This document shows, in pieces, positions 17,507-25,713 of a DNA stretch of 38,048 nt. Position 1 is the first letter of the stretch; each line of letters opens with the position of its first letter. The position numbers and the translations under genes are program-made. The notes beneath the pieces were generated by a model. The model saw nothing but the letters and a program-made list of their open reading frames with translations, did no database searches and was not told the origin of the DNA. This DNA is from Gemmatimonas phototrophica (GTDB lineage: Bacteria > Latescibacterota > UBA2968 > UBA8231), in NCBI GenBank assembly GCA_945861755.1, contig CAMAVQ010000022.1, positions 1 to 38,048 of the forward strand. The letters run 5' to 3'.

Positions 17507-17537
17507 GACCCAGGTTCAAGCCCTGGGTCTTTTTTTT
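17507..17537 (+). terminator. rho-independent terminator of the orphan gene
   Basis: GACCCAGG (17507-17514) pairs with CCTGGGTC (17522-17529) around a 7-base loop and is followed at once by eight T (17530-17537). The stop codon of the orphan gene is 37 bp upstream, so the gene forms a single-gene transcript. Confidence 0.92.
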
Positions 17538-17612
17538 GCGCCCTTTTCCGCCCTTTAACGGGTGTTTACTTTTTGGGCATCACCCCGCCCCACCGACCCC
17601 CAGAGGAATCCC

Positions 17613-18671
17613 ATGAAGAAGAAACGCTGCCTGATGATCGGCGCCGGCGGTATGGCGCGTGGCTGGATTCGCAATTTCTACCCCAACTTCGCCGACCGCT
17701 GCGAGATCGTCGCCCTGGTCGATATCGCCCCCAAGCCGCTCAACGAGCAGGGGGACTTCCTCGGGCTGCCCAAAAATGCCCGCTACACTGACCTAGAAAA
17801 GGCCTTCGCCGAAACTGAAGCCGACTACTGCACCATCGTCACCCCGCCCTGGGCCCACCGCCAGTGCGTCGAGCTGGCCTGCGCCCATCACCTGCACATC
17901 CTGATGGAGAAACCCATCGCCGATACCTGGGAGGATGTGGTGGCCATCTACCGGGCCGTGAAGAAGGCCGGGATCAAATGCACCGTCATGCAGAACTACC
18001 GCTACAACCCCACCATGTACACTTTTCGCGAGGTGTTGCGCAGCCAGCGCCTGGGGCAGCTCAACTACCTGATGGGCCACTTTGCCGCTGACTATCGCAC
18101 CTACGCGGCCTGGGGTGCCTTCCGCCACGAGATCCCCCACTCGCTGCTGGTCGAGGGCGGGGTACACCACCTGGATATGCTGCGCAATCTAACCGGTTCG
18201 CGCTGCGTGCAGATCTCCGGGTGGGAGTGGAACCGCCCCTGGAGCAGTTTCAAAGGGGAATCCAACGCCAACTACGTGATGAAGATGGCCAATGGGGTGG
18301 TCGCCCACTACGAGGGCACCTGCAGCGGCACCGGCCACCAGAACGCCTGGCACCGCGAGTACTACCGGGCCGTGTGCGAAAAGGGCGAGGTGGTGATCGA
18401 CAGCGACAACGTGCTGCGCCTGGTGATGCGCGACAACGCCACCGGCGCCCTGACCACCGAGGAGGTGCCCCAGGTCCAGCCCCCTTTCCAGGGCCACAAC
18501 TATGTGATCGATGCCCACCTCAAATGGTTGGCTGGCGGCCCGAAACCCGAGACCGTGCTCGAGGACAATCTGCAGAGCAACGCGACCATGTTCGCCGCCA
18601 TCGAGGCCTCGGCCAAGGGCAAGGTGGTAGACGTGGCAGCCATGGTCAAAAAAGCCGTCGGGAGGCGTTGA
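17613..18671 (+). CDS. Gfo/Idh/MocA family oxidoreductase
   Basis: NAD(P)-dependent dehydrogenase family acting on sugars and cyclitols. The 352 residues open with a Rossmann fold, CLMIGAGGMARGWIRNF, followed by the family Lys motif HILMEKPIADTWEDV and a C-terminal beta-sheet domain containing HEIPHSLLVEGGVHHLDM with the expected Asp and His. The ATG at 17613 is chosen over an upstream in-frame ATG (17562) because AGAGGA precedes it and the Rossmann fold starts right after. Its stop is followed 2 bases later by the GTG of the D-2-hydroxyacid dehydrogenase, with the ribosome binding site inside this gene. The two are probably co-expressed. Substrate unknown. Confidence 0.92.
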   Translation: MKKKRCLMIGAGGMARGWIRNFYPNFADRCEIVALVDIAPKPLNEQGDFLGLPKNARYTDLEKAFAETEADYCTIVTPPWAHRQCVELACAHHLHILMEKPIADTWEDVVAIYRAVKKAGIKCTVMQNYRYNPTMYTFREVLRSQRLGQLNYLMGHFAADYRTYAAWGAFRHEIPHSLLVEGGVHHLDMLRNLTGSRCVQISGWEWNRPWSSFKGESNANYVMKMANGVVAHYEGTCSGTGHQNAWHREYYRAVCEKGEVVIDSDNVLRLVMRDNATGALTTEEVPQVQPPFQGHNYVIDAHLKWLAGGPKPETVLEDNLQSNATMFAAIEASAKGKVVDVAAMVKKAVGRR

Positions 18672-18673
18672 GC

Positions 18674-19627
18674 GTGGCCCACCAGATCCTGCTCCGCTCC
18701 GAAGTGGAGCCCTATAAGACCATCCGCCCCCTGCTCGAAGCCATGGGTGAGCTGTGCCAGTGGAATCCCCTGGCCGCCCCGCCTTCCGCCGAAGCCCTGC
18801 AGCGCATCGAGGGGATCTACAACTTCGGCCATCACCACATCGGCGGAGAGATGATGGACCTCATGCCGCGCCTGAAGGTGATCAGCAACTTTGGGGTGGG
18901 GGTGGATCACATCGACCTGGAGGCGGCCCGCCAGCGCGGCATTCCCGTGGGCAACACCCCCAAGCTCTTGGACGGGGCCACGGCCGACATGACCTTTGCC
19001 CTCTTGCTGGCCGCAGCCCGCAACCTGGTCAGAGGGGACCACTTCGCCCGCAGCGCCGAGTTCACCCACTACGATCCCAGCTTTATGCTGGGCCAGGAGG
19101 TGCATGGGGCGGTCCTGGGCATTGTTGGCCTGGGCAGCATCGGCTGCCAGGTGGCGAAACGAGCTTTGGCCTTCGACATGCGGGTGATCTACCACAACCG
19201 CCAGCCCAGCGCCCGGGCTGCCGAGTTGGGCGCTCGTTATGTCCCCCTCGACGAGTTGCTCGCCCAGTCTGATTTCGTGGCCCTCAACATGCCCCTGACC
19301 AGCCAGACCCGCGGCATGATCGGCCGGCGCGAACTGGCCCTGATGAAACCCACCGCGGTGCTGGTCAACGCCGCCCGCGGCGGAGTGGTCGATCACCAGG
19401 CCCTCTTCGAGACCCTGCAGGCCAAGGCCATCTGGGCCGCAGGTTTGGACGTGACCGAGCCCGAGCCCCTGCCGCGCGACCATCCCCTACTGGGGCTGGA
19501 CAACGTGATCATCGTGCCCCACCTGGGCAGCGCCACCCATCAGACCCGCCAGGCCATGGCCCAGCGCTCAGTGGACAATCTCAGGGCCGGCCTGGAGGGC
19601 AAACCCCTGCTCAGCCGGGTGGCCTGA
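18674..19627 (+). CDS. D-isomer-specific 2-hydroxyacid dehydrogenase
   Basis: Reduces a 2-keto acid to the D-2-hydroxy acid with NAD(P)H; glyoxylate/hydroxypyruvate reductases are close relatives. 317 residues from a GTG start with GGAGG 8 bases upstream. The open frame extends much further upstream inside the previous gene, but that part is a shadow. Visible are ISNFGVGVDHIDLEAA, the NAD-binding GIVGLGSIGCQVAKRA, catalytic Arg in NAARGGVVDH, Glu in LDVTEPEPLP and His in VPHLGSATHQTR. It lies 2 bp behind a Gfo/Idh/MocA gene, so the pair may process one substrate in sequence. Confidence 0.94.
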   Translation: MAHQILLRSEVEPYKTIRPLLEAMGELCQWNPLAAPPSAEALQRIEGIYNFGHHHIGGEMMDLMPRLKVISNFGVGVDHIDLEAARQRGIPVGNTPKLLDGATADMTFALLLAAARNLVRGDHFARSAEFTHYDPSFMLGQEVHGAVLGIVGLGSIGCQVAKRALAFDMRVIYHNRQPSARAAELGARYVPLDELLAQSDFVALNMPLTSQTRGMIGRRELALMKPTAVLVNAARGGVVDHQALFETLQAKAIWAAGLDVTEPEPLPRDHPLLGLDNVIIVPHLGSATHQTRQAMAQRSVDNLRAGLEGKPLLSRVA

Positions 19628-19690
19628 CCCCCTGTTCAGCGGCACCTCGTCCTTCATCGATCCCTCCTGAGCCCTCTCTTGCCGAAGTGC

Positions 19691-19724
19691 CGGGCGTTGT
19701 TGATGTTTGATATTTGAACGCCCG
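19691..19724. promoter_or_regulatory. inverted repeat in the trxB leader region
   Basis: CGGGCGTT (19691-19698) and AACGCCCG (19717-19724) are perfect 8 bp arms around an 18-base AT-rich centre, 35 bp before the trxB ATG. There is no T-run, so a regulator site is more likely than a terminator. A convincing promoter was not found beside it. Confidence 0.4.
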
Positions 19725-19759
19725 TATGCTGTGATTCACTACCTCCAAAGGACTGCTCA

Positions 19760-20698
19760 ATGGCAGAGACCAAACACTATAAAGTCATCATCATCGGCTC
19801 CGGACCCGCCGGCCTGACGGCCGCCCTGTACGCCGCCCGCGCCGACCTGGCCCCCCTGGTTTTGGAGGGCCTGCAGCCGGGTGGACAACTGACCATCACC
19901 ACCGACGTGGAGAACTACCCCGGCTTCCCCGAAGGCATCATGGGGCCCGAGTTGATGGAGAAGATGCGCGCCCAGGCCACCCGCTTCGGGGCCGTGTGCG
20001 AGTTCAAGATCGCTACCAGTGTGGACCTGGGCAGCCGGCCCTTCACCGTAGAGAGCGACGGGGAGCACTTCACCGGCGACGCGGTGATTGTGGCCACCGG
20101 TGCCACTGCCCGGCTGCTGGGTCTGGAATCTGAACGCCTGCTGATGGGCCACGGGGTCTCGGCCTGCGCCACCTGCGACGGCTTCTTTTTTCGCGGCAAG
20201 GAGATCGCGGTAATCGGCGGCGGCGACTCGGCCATGGAGGAAGCCAACTACCTGACCAAGTTCGCCTCCAAGGTCACCCTCATCCACCGGCGGGACGCCT
20301 TCCGCGCCTCGCGCATCATGCTCAAGCGCGCCCAGGACAACCCCAAGATCGCCTTCATCACCAACGCCATCCCCGAGGAGATCCTCTCGCAGGAGGGCCA
20401 GAAGGCGGTGCGCGGGGTGCGCCTCAAGGATACCAAGACCGGCCGAGTGTGGGAGCATGCCTGCGAGGGGGTGTTCATGGCCATCGGCCATCAGCCCAAC
20501 TCCCAGATCTTTAAAGGCCAGCTCGACATGGACGAGACCGGCTACATCCGCACCGTGCCGGGGACTACCACCACCAATATCCCGGGGGTCTTTGCCTGCG
20601 GCGATGTGCAGGACCACGTGTACCGCCAGGCCGTGACCGCTGCCGGCACTGGCTGCATGGCTGCCATCGAGGCCGAGCGTTTCCTGACCCACGGCTGA
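19760..20698 (+). CDS. trxB: thioredoxin reductase
   Basis: FAD- and NADPH-dependent enzyme that reduces thioredoxin in the cytoplasm. 312 residues, the normal bacterial low-Mr length. FAD-binding [17 protein letters not shown] opens the protein; the redox pair is Cys136 and Cys139 in [10 protein letters not shown]; the NADPH-binding motif is [16 protein letters not shown] followed by [10 protein letters not shown]; and the second FAD motif is [21 protein letters not shown] precedes the ATG. A terminator follows the stop after 21 bp. No thioredoxin gene is next to it. Confidence 0.97.
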   Translation: MAETKHYKVIIIGSGPAGLTAALYAARADLAPLVLEGLQPGGQLTITTDVENYPGFPEGIMGPELMEKMRAQATRFGAVCEFKIATSVDLGSRPFTVESDGEHFTGDAVIVATGATARLLGLESERLLMGHGVSACATCDGFFFRGKEIAVIGGGDSAMEEANYLTKFASKVTLIHRRDAFRASRIMLKRAQDNPKIAFITNAIPEEILSQEGQKAVRGVRLKDTKTGRVWEHACEGVFMAIGHQPNSQIFKGQLDMDETGYIRTVPGTTTTNIPGVFACGDVQDHVYRQAVTAAGTGCMAAIEAERFLTHG

Positions 20699-20719
20699 GC
20701 CTAACCGCACCGTGTACCT

Positions 20720-20753
20720 GAGCCGGCCTGCAATCGGGGCCGGCTCTTTTTTT
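20720..20753 (+). terminator. rho-independent terminator between trxB and ksgA
   Basis: GAGCCGGCC (20720-20728) pairs with GGCCGGCTC (20738-20746), a perfect 9 bp stem, followed by seven T (20747-20753). It ends only 11 bases before the ksgA GTG, directly against its ribosome binding site. Confidence 0.9.
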
Positions 20754-20764
20754 GTGAGGACGAC

Positions 20765-21583
20765 GTGTCCACCCAAGATCTGCTGACCCGCTATGGCCTG
20801 CGCCCGGACAAAAAGCTGGGACAGCATTTCCTCGCCGACCAGCAACTGCTGGAGCGCGAATTGGCCTACGCCGAGTTGCGCCCAGGCGACACCGTGCTCG
20901 AAATCGGGCCGGGCATCGGCAACCTCACCGTGCTCCTGGCTGGGCAGGCGGGGAAAGTGATTGCCATCGAACGCGATCCTCAATTCAAAAAGTGCCTCGG
21001 CGATCTGCAAGCGCTCCATCCCCAACTCGAAGTCCTCTGGGGCGACGCGGTGGAGGTGGCGTTCCCGCCCTTTGACAAAGCCGTGGCCAACCTACCTTAC
21101 CAGGTGGCCCTGCCCCTGATCTTCAAGCTACTGGAACGGCGCTTCGAGCGGGCAGTGCTGATGGTACAGCGGGATCTGGCCCGGCGTCTGGGGGCCAGGG
21201 TGGGCGAAAGCGGCTATGGGCGACTGAGCGTGGCCGTGGGCCGGCGCGCTGAGGTGGAGGTACTGGAGGAGGTGGACCGCCAGGCCTTCTATCCGCCCCC
21301 CGAGGTGGAGAGTGCCCTGGTGCGCATCGAACGCACCCGGCCCAAATTCTCGGTGCCGGACGAGGAGTTTTTCCGCATGGTGCTGGAGGCCTTCTTCAGA
21401 AATCGACAAGAAACCCTGGCCCAGGCAGCCCAGGCCATCCGCGAGCGGGAACTGCCCCAGCCCCTGCTGGCCAAAACCATGGGGCGGCTGCCCGAGAAGC
21501 TGCGGCGCAAAACCGTATGCCGGGTGACCCCCGCCGAGTTCGGGGAGATCACCTGGGCGCTGTGGAAGTCACGATTAGGCTAA
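20765..21583 (+). CDS. rsmA: 16S rRNA adenine dimethyltransferase KsgA/RsmA
   Basis: Dimethylates the two adjacent adenines of the 3'-terminal 16S rRNA helix using S-adenosylmethionine. 272 residues. Seen are KLGQHFLADQQLLERE, the SAM-binding VLEIGPGIGNLT, acidic IERD, WGDAVEV, the catalytic NLPY in VANLPYQVALPLIFKLL, then GYGRLSVAVGRRAEVE and AFYPPPEVESALVRI. The NLPYQ with a Pro three residues on, WGDA and AFYPPP sites remind me of archaeal Dim1/KsgA more than of typical bacterial ones. Start is GTG with GAGGA 4-5 bases before it. A terminator hairpin ends 11 bases upstream, so transcription from trxB is probably reduced. Confidence 0.94.
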   Translation: MSTQDLLTRYGLRPDKKLGQHFLADQQLLERELAYAELRPGDTVLEIGPGIGNLTVLLAGQAGKVIAIERDPQFKKCLGDLQALHPQLEVLWGDAVEVAFPPFDKAVANLPYQVALPLIFKLLERRFERAVLMVQRDLARRLGARVGESGYGRLSVAVGRRAEVEVLEEVDRQAFYPPPEVESALVRIERTRPKFSVPDEEFFRMVLEAFFRNRQETLAQAAQAIRERELPQPLLAKTMGRLPEKLRRKTVCRVTPAEFGEITWALWKSRLG

Positions 21584-21601
21584 AGCGGCGGGGAGACGAC
21601 C

Positions 21602-21624
21602 CCGAGGCCGAGGGAGTGCCTCGG
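21602..21624. terminator. weak hairpin between convergent genes
   Basis: CCGAGGC (21602-21608) pairs with GCCTCGG (21618-21624) around a 9-base loop in the 49 bp between the ends of ksgA and the metallohydrolase gene. There is no T-run on either strand, so it is only a possible terminator. Confidence 0.3.
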
Positions 21625-21632
21625 TGGAGGTT

Positions 21633-23075
21633 CTACACTAACCCCGTGTACACCTCCCTACCTCTCCTGAACAACTCCTTCACCTCCTCGCGCTGCCGGT
21701 CGTTGTTGTAGCGGCCCCAGGTATCTATCCACTTGAAGGAGTCTTCGATGGCCTCCAGAAAAAAGCGCGCTGCCTCGGGCCGCCGCAGCGAGGGCCGACC
21801 CACCCGGAAGTAGACCGGGCTGGTGTGGGCAAAGATGGCGTGGCCGAAGCTGTCGCGCGAATCGCCCCACAGCCGCGCCGCCACCCAGCCGTCCCGCTCC
21901 GCCCGAAAGCTGCGGCGAAAGACCCCTTCGCGCCGGCCCTGCGGCCACTCCTCCCGGCACACCACCTGCCCGTCCACCACCAACTCGGCCCGCTCGATTG
22001 GGTAGTAGGAGCGGAAACTCACCTCCGCTTCCAACTCGCTCTCCGCGCTCAGCGACAACTCGCTGCCGATGGGCCGGCCGTTCACCCGCAAATCCAGGGC
22101 CGGCCCGTTGGTGATGAAGGTGCGGCCTGCCTTCATGCCCTCAATCCAACTGGCATAGGAGAAGGCTTCCTCAGTCTGCACATAGACCCGGTTGTTGGAG
22201 CAGACGAACCAGTCGGTGCCGGTGGAGGCCGGCAGCTTCAGGCCGCAGTCCAGCAGCTTGTACCACAAATCGTACTCGGGGTCCATCCAGAAAGGATCGA
22301 AGAGATTGAAGGCGTCGAGTTTGCCCAGGGCCGCGGCCACCGGCGCTTCCATGCCCTGGCCGTTGTGGCACCAGATCACAATCCCCCCCTGGTCGCGCGC
22401 TTCGTCGCAGCAGAAACACAGGGGCGGATAGTCGGGGTCGAACTGGGCGGTGAGGATGTGGCCCCGGCTCACCGGCTGCACCAGGTTGCGCAGGTTGAGG
22501 AACATCACATGCCCGTAGCCCATGCCCCAGGGCGAAGACCCACCGTAGTGGCGGTTCTCTTCGCCGATGTCGAGCACGTGGTGGGCAGTGGTGAACTCGT
22601 TCATTACCCCGATGGGATATTTGTTGCTGGCATAGGGGAGTTGGCGCCGGTCGAGCACGCTGACCACGGTGACGTTGTACCCCTCCACCGAGCAGTCCAC
22701 CCCCAGCCGCTGGTCGGGCCGGGTCTCCTTGTCGTCGTAGTGGATGTGGGTGTTGCCCGGGTACCAGTGCCCCTCCTGGGGATAGTACCAGCGCTTCAGG
22801 GCGATCTCCACCGAGGCCGAGCCCTTGGCCGGCACCTCGACCACGGCCCGGGCCGGCTCGTACTCGGTGCCCCGCTCCACCAGCACCTCGGCGCGCCCGC
22901 GCGGGGCGTTCACCTCGAATTCGTCCTTGGCGAAGAAGAAGGGCGTGCCGGTCCCGCGCTTGAGCAACGCCCCCGCCGGCTGGGCAAAATTGCCCATGGC
23001 GTCGAGCACATGGACCTTGGCGTCGATGGGTTGGCCGGTGGCCGCATCGGTGAGGGTGCCGTGCAGAGTGCCCAT
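21633..23075 (-). CDS. CehA/McbA-type PHP-like metallohydrolase
   Basis: A 480-residue protein with an N-terminal immunoglobulin-like/carboxypeptidase-regulatory-like segment (GTLHGTLTDAATGQPIDA) and a PHP-like metal-dependent hydrolase domain that opens with the metal ligands GNTHIHYDD. Further likely ligands are in WCHNGQG and STGTDWFVC. The C-terminal part contains GRTFITNGPALDLRVNGRPI, a feature I associate with CehA/McbA-like proteins, whose named members hydrolyse carbaryl and related esters. The true substrate is unknown. There is no signal peptide. AAGGAG lies 7 bases before the ATG. It is divergent from the cupin gene with 69 bp between. Confidence 0.8.
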   Translation of the reverse strand: MGTLHGTLTDAATGQPIDAKVHVLDAMGNFAQPAGALLKRGTGTPFFFAKDEFEVNAPRGRAEVLVERGTEYEPARAVVEVPAKGSASVEIALKRWYYPQEGHWYPGNTHIHYDDKETRPDQRLGVDCSVEGYNVTVVSVLDRRQLPYASNKYPIGVMNEFTTAHHVLDIGEENRHYGGSSPWGMGYGHVMFLNLRNLVQPVSRGHILTAQFDPDYPPLCFCCDEARDQGGIVIWCHNGQGMEAPVAAALGKLDAFNLFDPFWMDPEYDLWYKLLDCGLKLPASTGTDWFVCSNNRVYVQTEEAFSYASWIEGMKAGRTFITNGPALDLRVNGRPIGSELSLSAESELEAEVSFRSYYPIERAELVVDGQVVCREEWPQGRREGVFRRSFRAERDGWVAARLWGDSRDSFGHAIFAHTSPVYFRVGRPSLRRPEAARFFLEAIEDSFKWIDTWGRYNNDRQREEVKELFRRGREVYTGLV

Positions 23076-23144
23076 AACTGAGCTCCTTGATTGGCCGAGC
23101 TGCTTGGCCTAATTTGCGGGGTGTCTTTTGACCGAGGAGACCCC

Positions 23145-23783
23145 ATGGCACTCAAAGTTTATGACTTTCGCACCGACATCCGCAACCTGCTGGTCACCCC
23201 CCAGATCCGCTCCCGCTTCCTGCGCATGGAGCCAGGCCAGGTGGCCTCCCGCCACAGCCACGACCTGGGCCACGAGATCTTCCTCATCCTCCAGGGCCGC
23301 TGCGTCTTTGAGATCAGCGGGGAAGAGGCCGAGCTGGGGCCGGGGCAACTCTGTGTGGCCCTGGCCGACGAACCCCACAGCGTGCGCGTGGTGGGCGACG
23401 AGCCGATGATCATGTACCTCTCGGTGACGCCCCATATCCAGCCCACCCACACCGGCAGAACCCCGGAAGGTGAGCGCCTGCCCATCCACTTCATCCCCTC
23501 CAGCGCCTACGATGTGGAGACCGACACCCAGACCCCGGTCGAGGTGCTGGCCGACCGCTGGGTGCAGTCCTTCCAGGTGACGGCCGCCCTGGCTCAGGAG
23601 AGCGCCCGCCAGCAAGCCCAGGCCGCCATGCAACTGAAACAGGCCCTGGCCGCCGGCGACGACGCCGCTGCCCAACAGGCCCGCAACACCATGTGGGAAG
23701 GGGTATACCAGACCTTCAAGCAACTGCACAACCTGGGCGACCAATGGAACACCCTGGCGCCCAGAATGGCGAAAACAGAATAG
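23145..23783 (+). CDS. cupin-domain protein with a helical C-terminal extension
   Basis: 212 residues. The cupin core reads RHSHDLGHEIFLILQGRCVF (metal-ligand His and Glu) and later DEPHSVRVVGDEPM with the third His, so a single metal-binding barrel is likely. Residues from about 130 on are helical and rich in Ala and Gln, possibly for oligomerisation. Function is unknown; members serve as sugar isomerases, dioxygenases or sensors. The ATG at 23145 follows GAGGAG; an upstream in-frame ATG (23091) would place extra residues with no family support. It sits 10 bp ahead of a Gfo/Idh/MocA gene, suggesting a pair. Confidence 0.88.
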   Translation: MALKVYDFRTDIRNLLVTPQIRSRFLRMEPGQVASRHSHDLGHEIFLILQGRCVFEISGEEAELGPGQLCVALADEPHSVRVVGDEPMIMYLSVTPHIQPTHTGRTPEGERLPIHFIPSSAYDVETDTQTPVEVLADRWVQSFQVTAALAQESARQQAQAAMQLKQALAAGDDAAAQQARNTMWEGVYQTFKQLHNLGDQWNTLAPRMAKTE

Positions 23784-23793
23784 GAGACCGCCA

Positions 23794-24870
23794 ATGGCCC
23801 CCATACGTCTCGGCGTCGTCGGCTGCGGCGCCATCGCCCAGGTCCAGCATTTGCCCAACTTGGCCGAGATGCAAGAAGAGTTCGAGGTGGCGATGGTCTG
23901 CGACCGTTCGGCGCAGTTGGCCCAGGCCGTGGCCCGCCGTTTCCACCTGCCCCGCCATACCAGCGATTACCGCCAACTGCTGGAGGCCGACCTCGACGCC
24001 GTGCTGCTATGTCACTCCGACCCCAAGACCGAAGTCGCCCTGGCCGCCTTTGCGGCCGGCAAACACGTCTTCATCGAGAAGCCGGTGTGTTTTTCGCTAG
24101 AGGAAGCCGACGCAATGATCGGCGCGGCCCAGGCAGCCGGCGTGGTGGCCCAAGCCGGGTACATGAAGGTCTACGACCCGGCCTTTGAGCGGGCCAGGCG
24201 CGAGGTGGACGAGCTGAAGGAGATCCGCTTCGCCCAGGTCAACCACCTGCACACCGACAATTCCCACCACCTGCGCCAGTTCCGCCTGATGCGCTTCGAC
24301 GACATCCCCCCCGAGGCCGGCACCGCCCTGCAAGCGGCGCGCCAGGCGGCCCTGCACCAGGCCCTGGGCCAGGTCTCCCCCCAGGCCGAGCGGGCCTTCT
24401 TCATTCTGGCCGGCAGCATGATCCACGACCTGTACGGATTGCGCCTGATGCTGGGGGTGCCAGAGCGGGTGATCAGTGCGGAGATCTGGAACGAGGGGTG
24501 GGCGATCAACGCGCTCATCGAATACCCCGGAGGGGTGCGCTGCGCCGCCACCTGGGTCGAGCTGCCCAAACTGTGGGAATTCAGGGAGACCTTGGAGATT
24601 TACGACGAGGCGGTGCGGCTGGTACTCTCCTACCCCACCGGCTTTTCCCGCGGCCAGCTCTCCTCGCTGTTCATCCACCGCAACGACGCGCAGGGCGTGC
24701 CGCTGCGGGGCGAGCCGGCCATCGATTGGGAGAACCCCTTCAGCCGCGAGTTGCGCCACTTCCACCAGTGCCTGACCGAGGGCACCCCCTGCCGCACCCC
24801 GTTGGCCGAGGCCCGCCACGACGTAGCGTTGGTCATCCAGATCGTCAAAACCTATCTGGAGCGCACCTAG
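23794..24870 (+). CDS. Gfo/Idh/MocA family oxidoreductase
   Basis: Second member of this NAD(P)-dependent family in the window, 358 residues. Rossmann start RLGVVGCGAIAQVQHLPNL, family Lys in HVFIEKPVCFSLEEAD, and a C-terminal domain where GSMIHDLYGLRLMLG corresponds to the usual catalytic Asp and His segment. GGAG lies 7 bases before the ATG. It follows the cupin gene by 10 bp and its stop overlaps the stop of the convergent amidohydrolase gene by 4 bp. Sequence identity to the other two family members looks low, so it is not a recent duplicate. Substrate unknown. Confidence 0.9.
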   Translation: MAPIRLGVVGCGAIAQVQHLPNLAEMQEEFEVAMVCDRSAQLAQAVARRFHLPRHTSDYRQLLEADLDAVLLCHSDPKTEVALAAFAAGKHVFIEKPVCFSLEEADAMIGAAQAAGVVAQAGYMKVYDPAFERARREVDELKEIRFAQVNHLHTDNSHHLRQFRLMRFDDIPPEAGTALQAARQAALHQALGQVSPQAERAFFILAGSMIHDLYGLRLMLGVPERVISAEIWNEGWAINALIEYPGGVRCAATWVELPKLWEFRETLEIYDEAVRLVLSYPTGFSRGQLSSLFIHRNDAQGVPLRGEPAIDWENPFSRELRHFHQCLTEGTPCRTPLAEARHDVALVIQIVKTYLERT

Positions 24871-25703
24871 CCCGGAAAGAAGAACTCCTCTGCCGTGCGG
24901 CGCAGGATCTGGTCCCGGTCTTCATCCGAGAGAAAGTCCAGTCCCTGGTGTACCAGTTCCAAGCTCTCCCGATAGGTGTGGGGGACCTGCACCTGGTAGG
25001 GGGAATCGCTGGCCCACATTAACCGCTGCGGACCAAAGGCGTCGTACACCTGCCGGATCATGCCGCCCAGGTCGAGGTAGGGCGGGGTCTTCTGCCCCAG
25101 GGCGTAGAAGGCCGAGACTTTGACCATCACCGCCGGGTACTGGGCCATACGGCACAGCGCCGCCACTTGCTCGTCGCTGATGGGCGAGCCGGCCCCGATG
25201 CGGCAGAGATGGTCGATGATCACCGGCGTTTCGGGGAACTGCTCGCAGCGCCGGCTCAGGGAAACCAACCCATCCGGGTTGATCAGCGGGCACAGCGCCA
25301 ACCGGTGTTCGGCCCCAGCCTTGAACATCCGCTCGAAACCCTCCCCGTCCAACCACTGCTCTACGGGTACTCCGCGCGGGTAGATACGAAAACCGCGCAC
25401 CCCACACTCGCCCAGCCAGCGCATCTCTTCTTCCGGCTCCGGCCCATTCCAGTCGACGATGCCAATGCCGGCAAAAACGCCGGGGTGCTCTTCCATCACA
25501 TCGAGCATGTAGGAATTGTCCGAGCCGTAGTAACTCATCTGCACCAGCACCACCCGGTCCACCCCGCAGGGCATGGCCTGGGCCAGGAGATCCTCGGGCA
25601 GAAAAGTAGCCGGCTTGGCGTCTTCGGCCTTGAAGGACTGGGCGAAAGGGTAGTTGGCCAGGTCGTCGGTCCAGACATGGGCGTGGGCGTCGATATAATT
25701 CAT
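24867..25703 (-). CDS. amidohydrolase family protein (TIM-barrel, amidohydrolase 2 type)
   Basis: A 278-residue metal-dependent hydrolase or lactonase. It begins MNYIDAHAHVWTDDL with the HxH metal motif; VIIDHLCRIG supplies a further His; and MWASDSPY carries the catalytic Asp near the C-terminus. Relatives hydrolyse sugar lactones and 2-pyrone-4,6-dicarboxylate or decarboxylate aromatic acids. GAGGAGG lies 7 bases before the ATG at 25703; the open frame upstream of it belongs to no gene. It is the third gene of a run with a Gfo/Idh/MocA enzyme and TerC, 10 bp behind TerC. With a dehydrogenase nearby, a lactonase role is a reasonable inference. Confidence 0.88.
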   Translation of the reverse strand: MNYIDAHAHVWTDDLANYPFAQSFKAEDAKPATFLPEDLLAQAMPCGVDRVVLVQMSYYGSDNSYMLDVMEEHPGVFAGIGIVDWNGPEPEEEMRWLGECGVRGFRIYPRGVPVEQWLDGEGFERMFKAGAEHRLALCPLINPDGLVSLSRRCEQFPETPVIIDHLCRIGAGSPISDEQVAALCRMAQYPAVMVKVSAFYALGQKTPPYLDLGGMIRQVYDAFGPQRLMWASDSPYQVQVPHTYRESLELVHQGLDFLSDEDRDQILRRTAEEFFFPG

Positions 25704-25713
25704 GCGTACCTCC

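Noticed and set aside
17511-17526. GGTTCAAGCCC-like string resembling a tRNA T-arm
   Set aside because: It is the loop and stem of the terminator at 17507-17537; no acceptor, D or anticodon arm surrounds it.
19757-21025. A 422-codon frame antisense to trxB and ksgA
   Set aside because: Both sense genes have full catalytic motifs and no frame-shift; the antisense frame has none.
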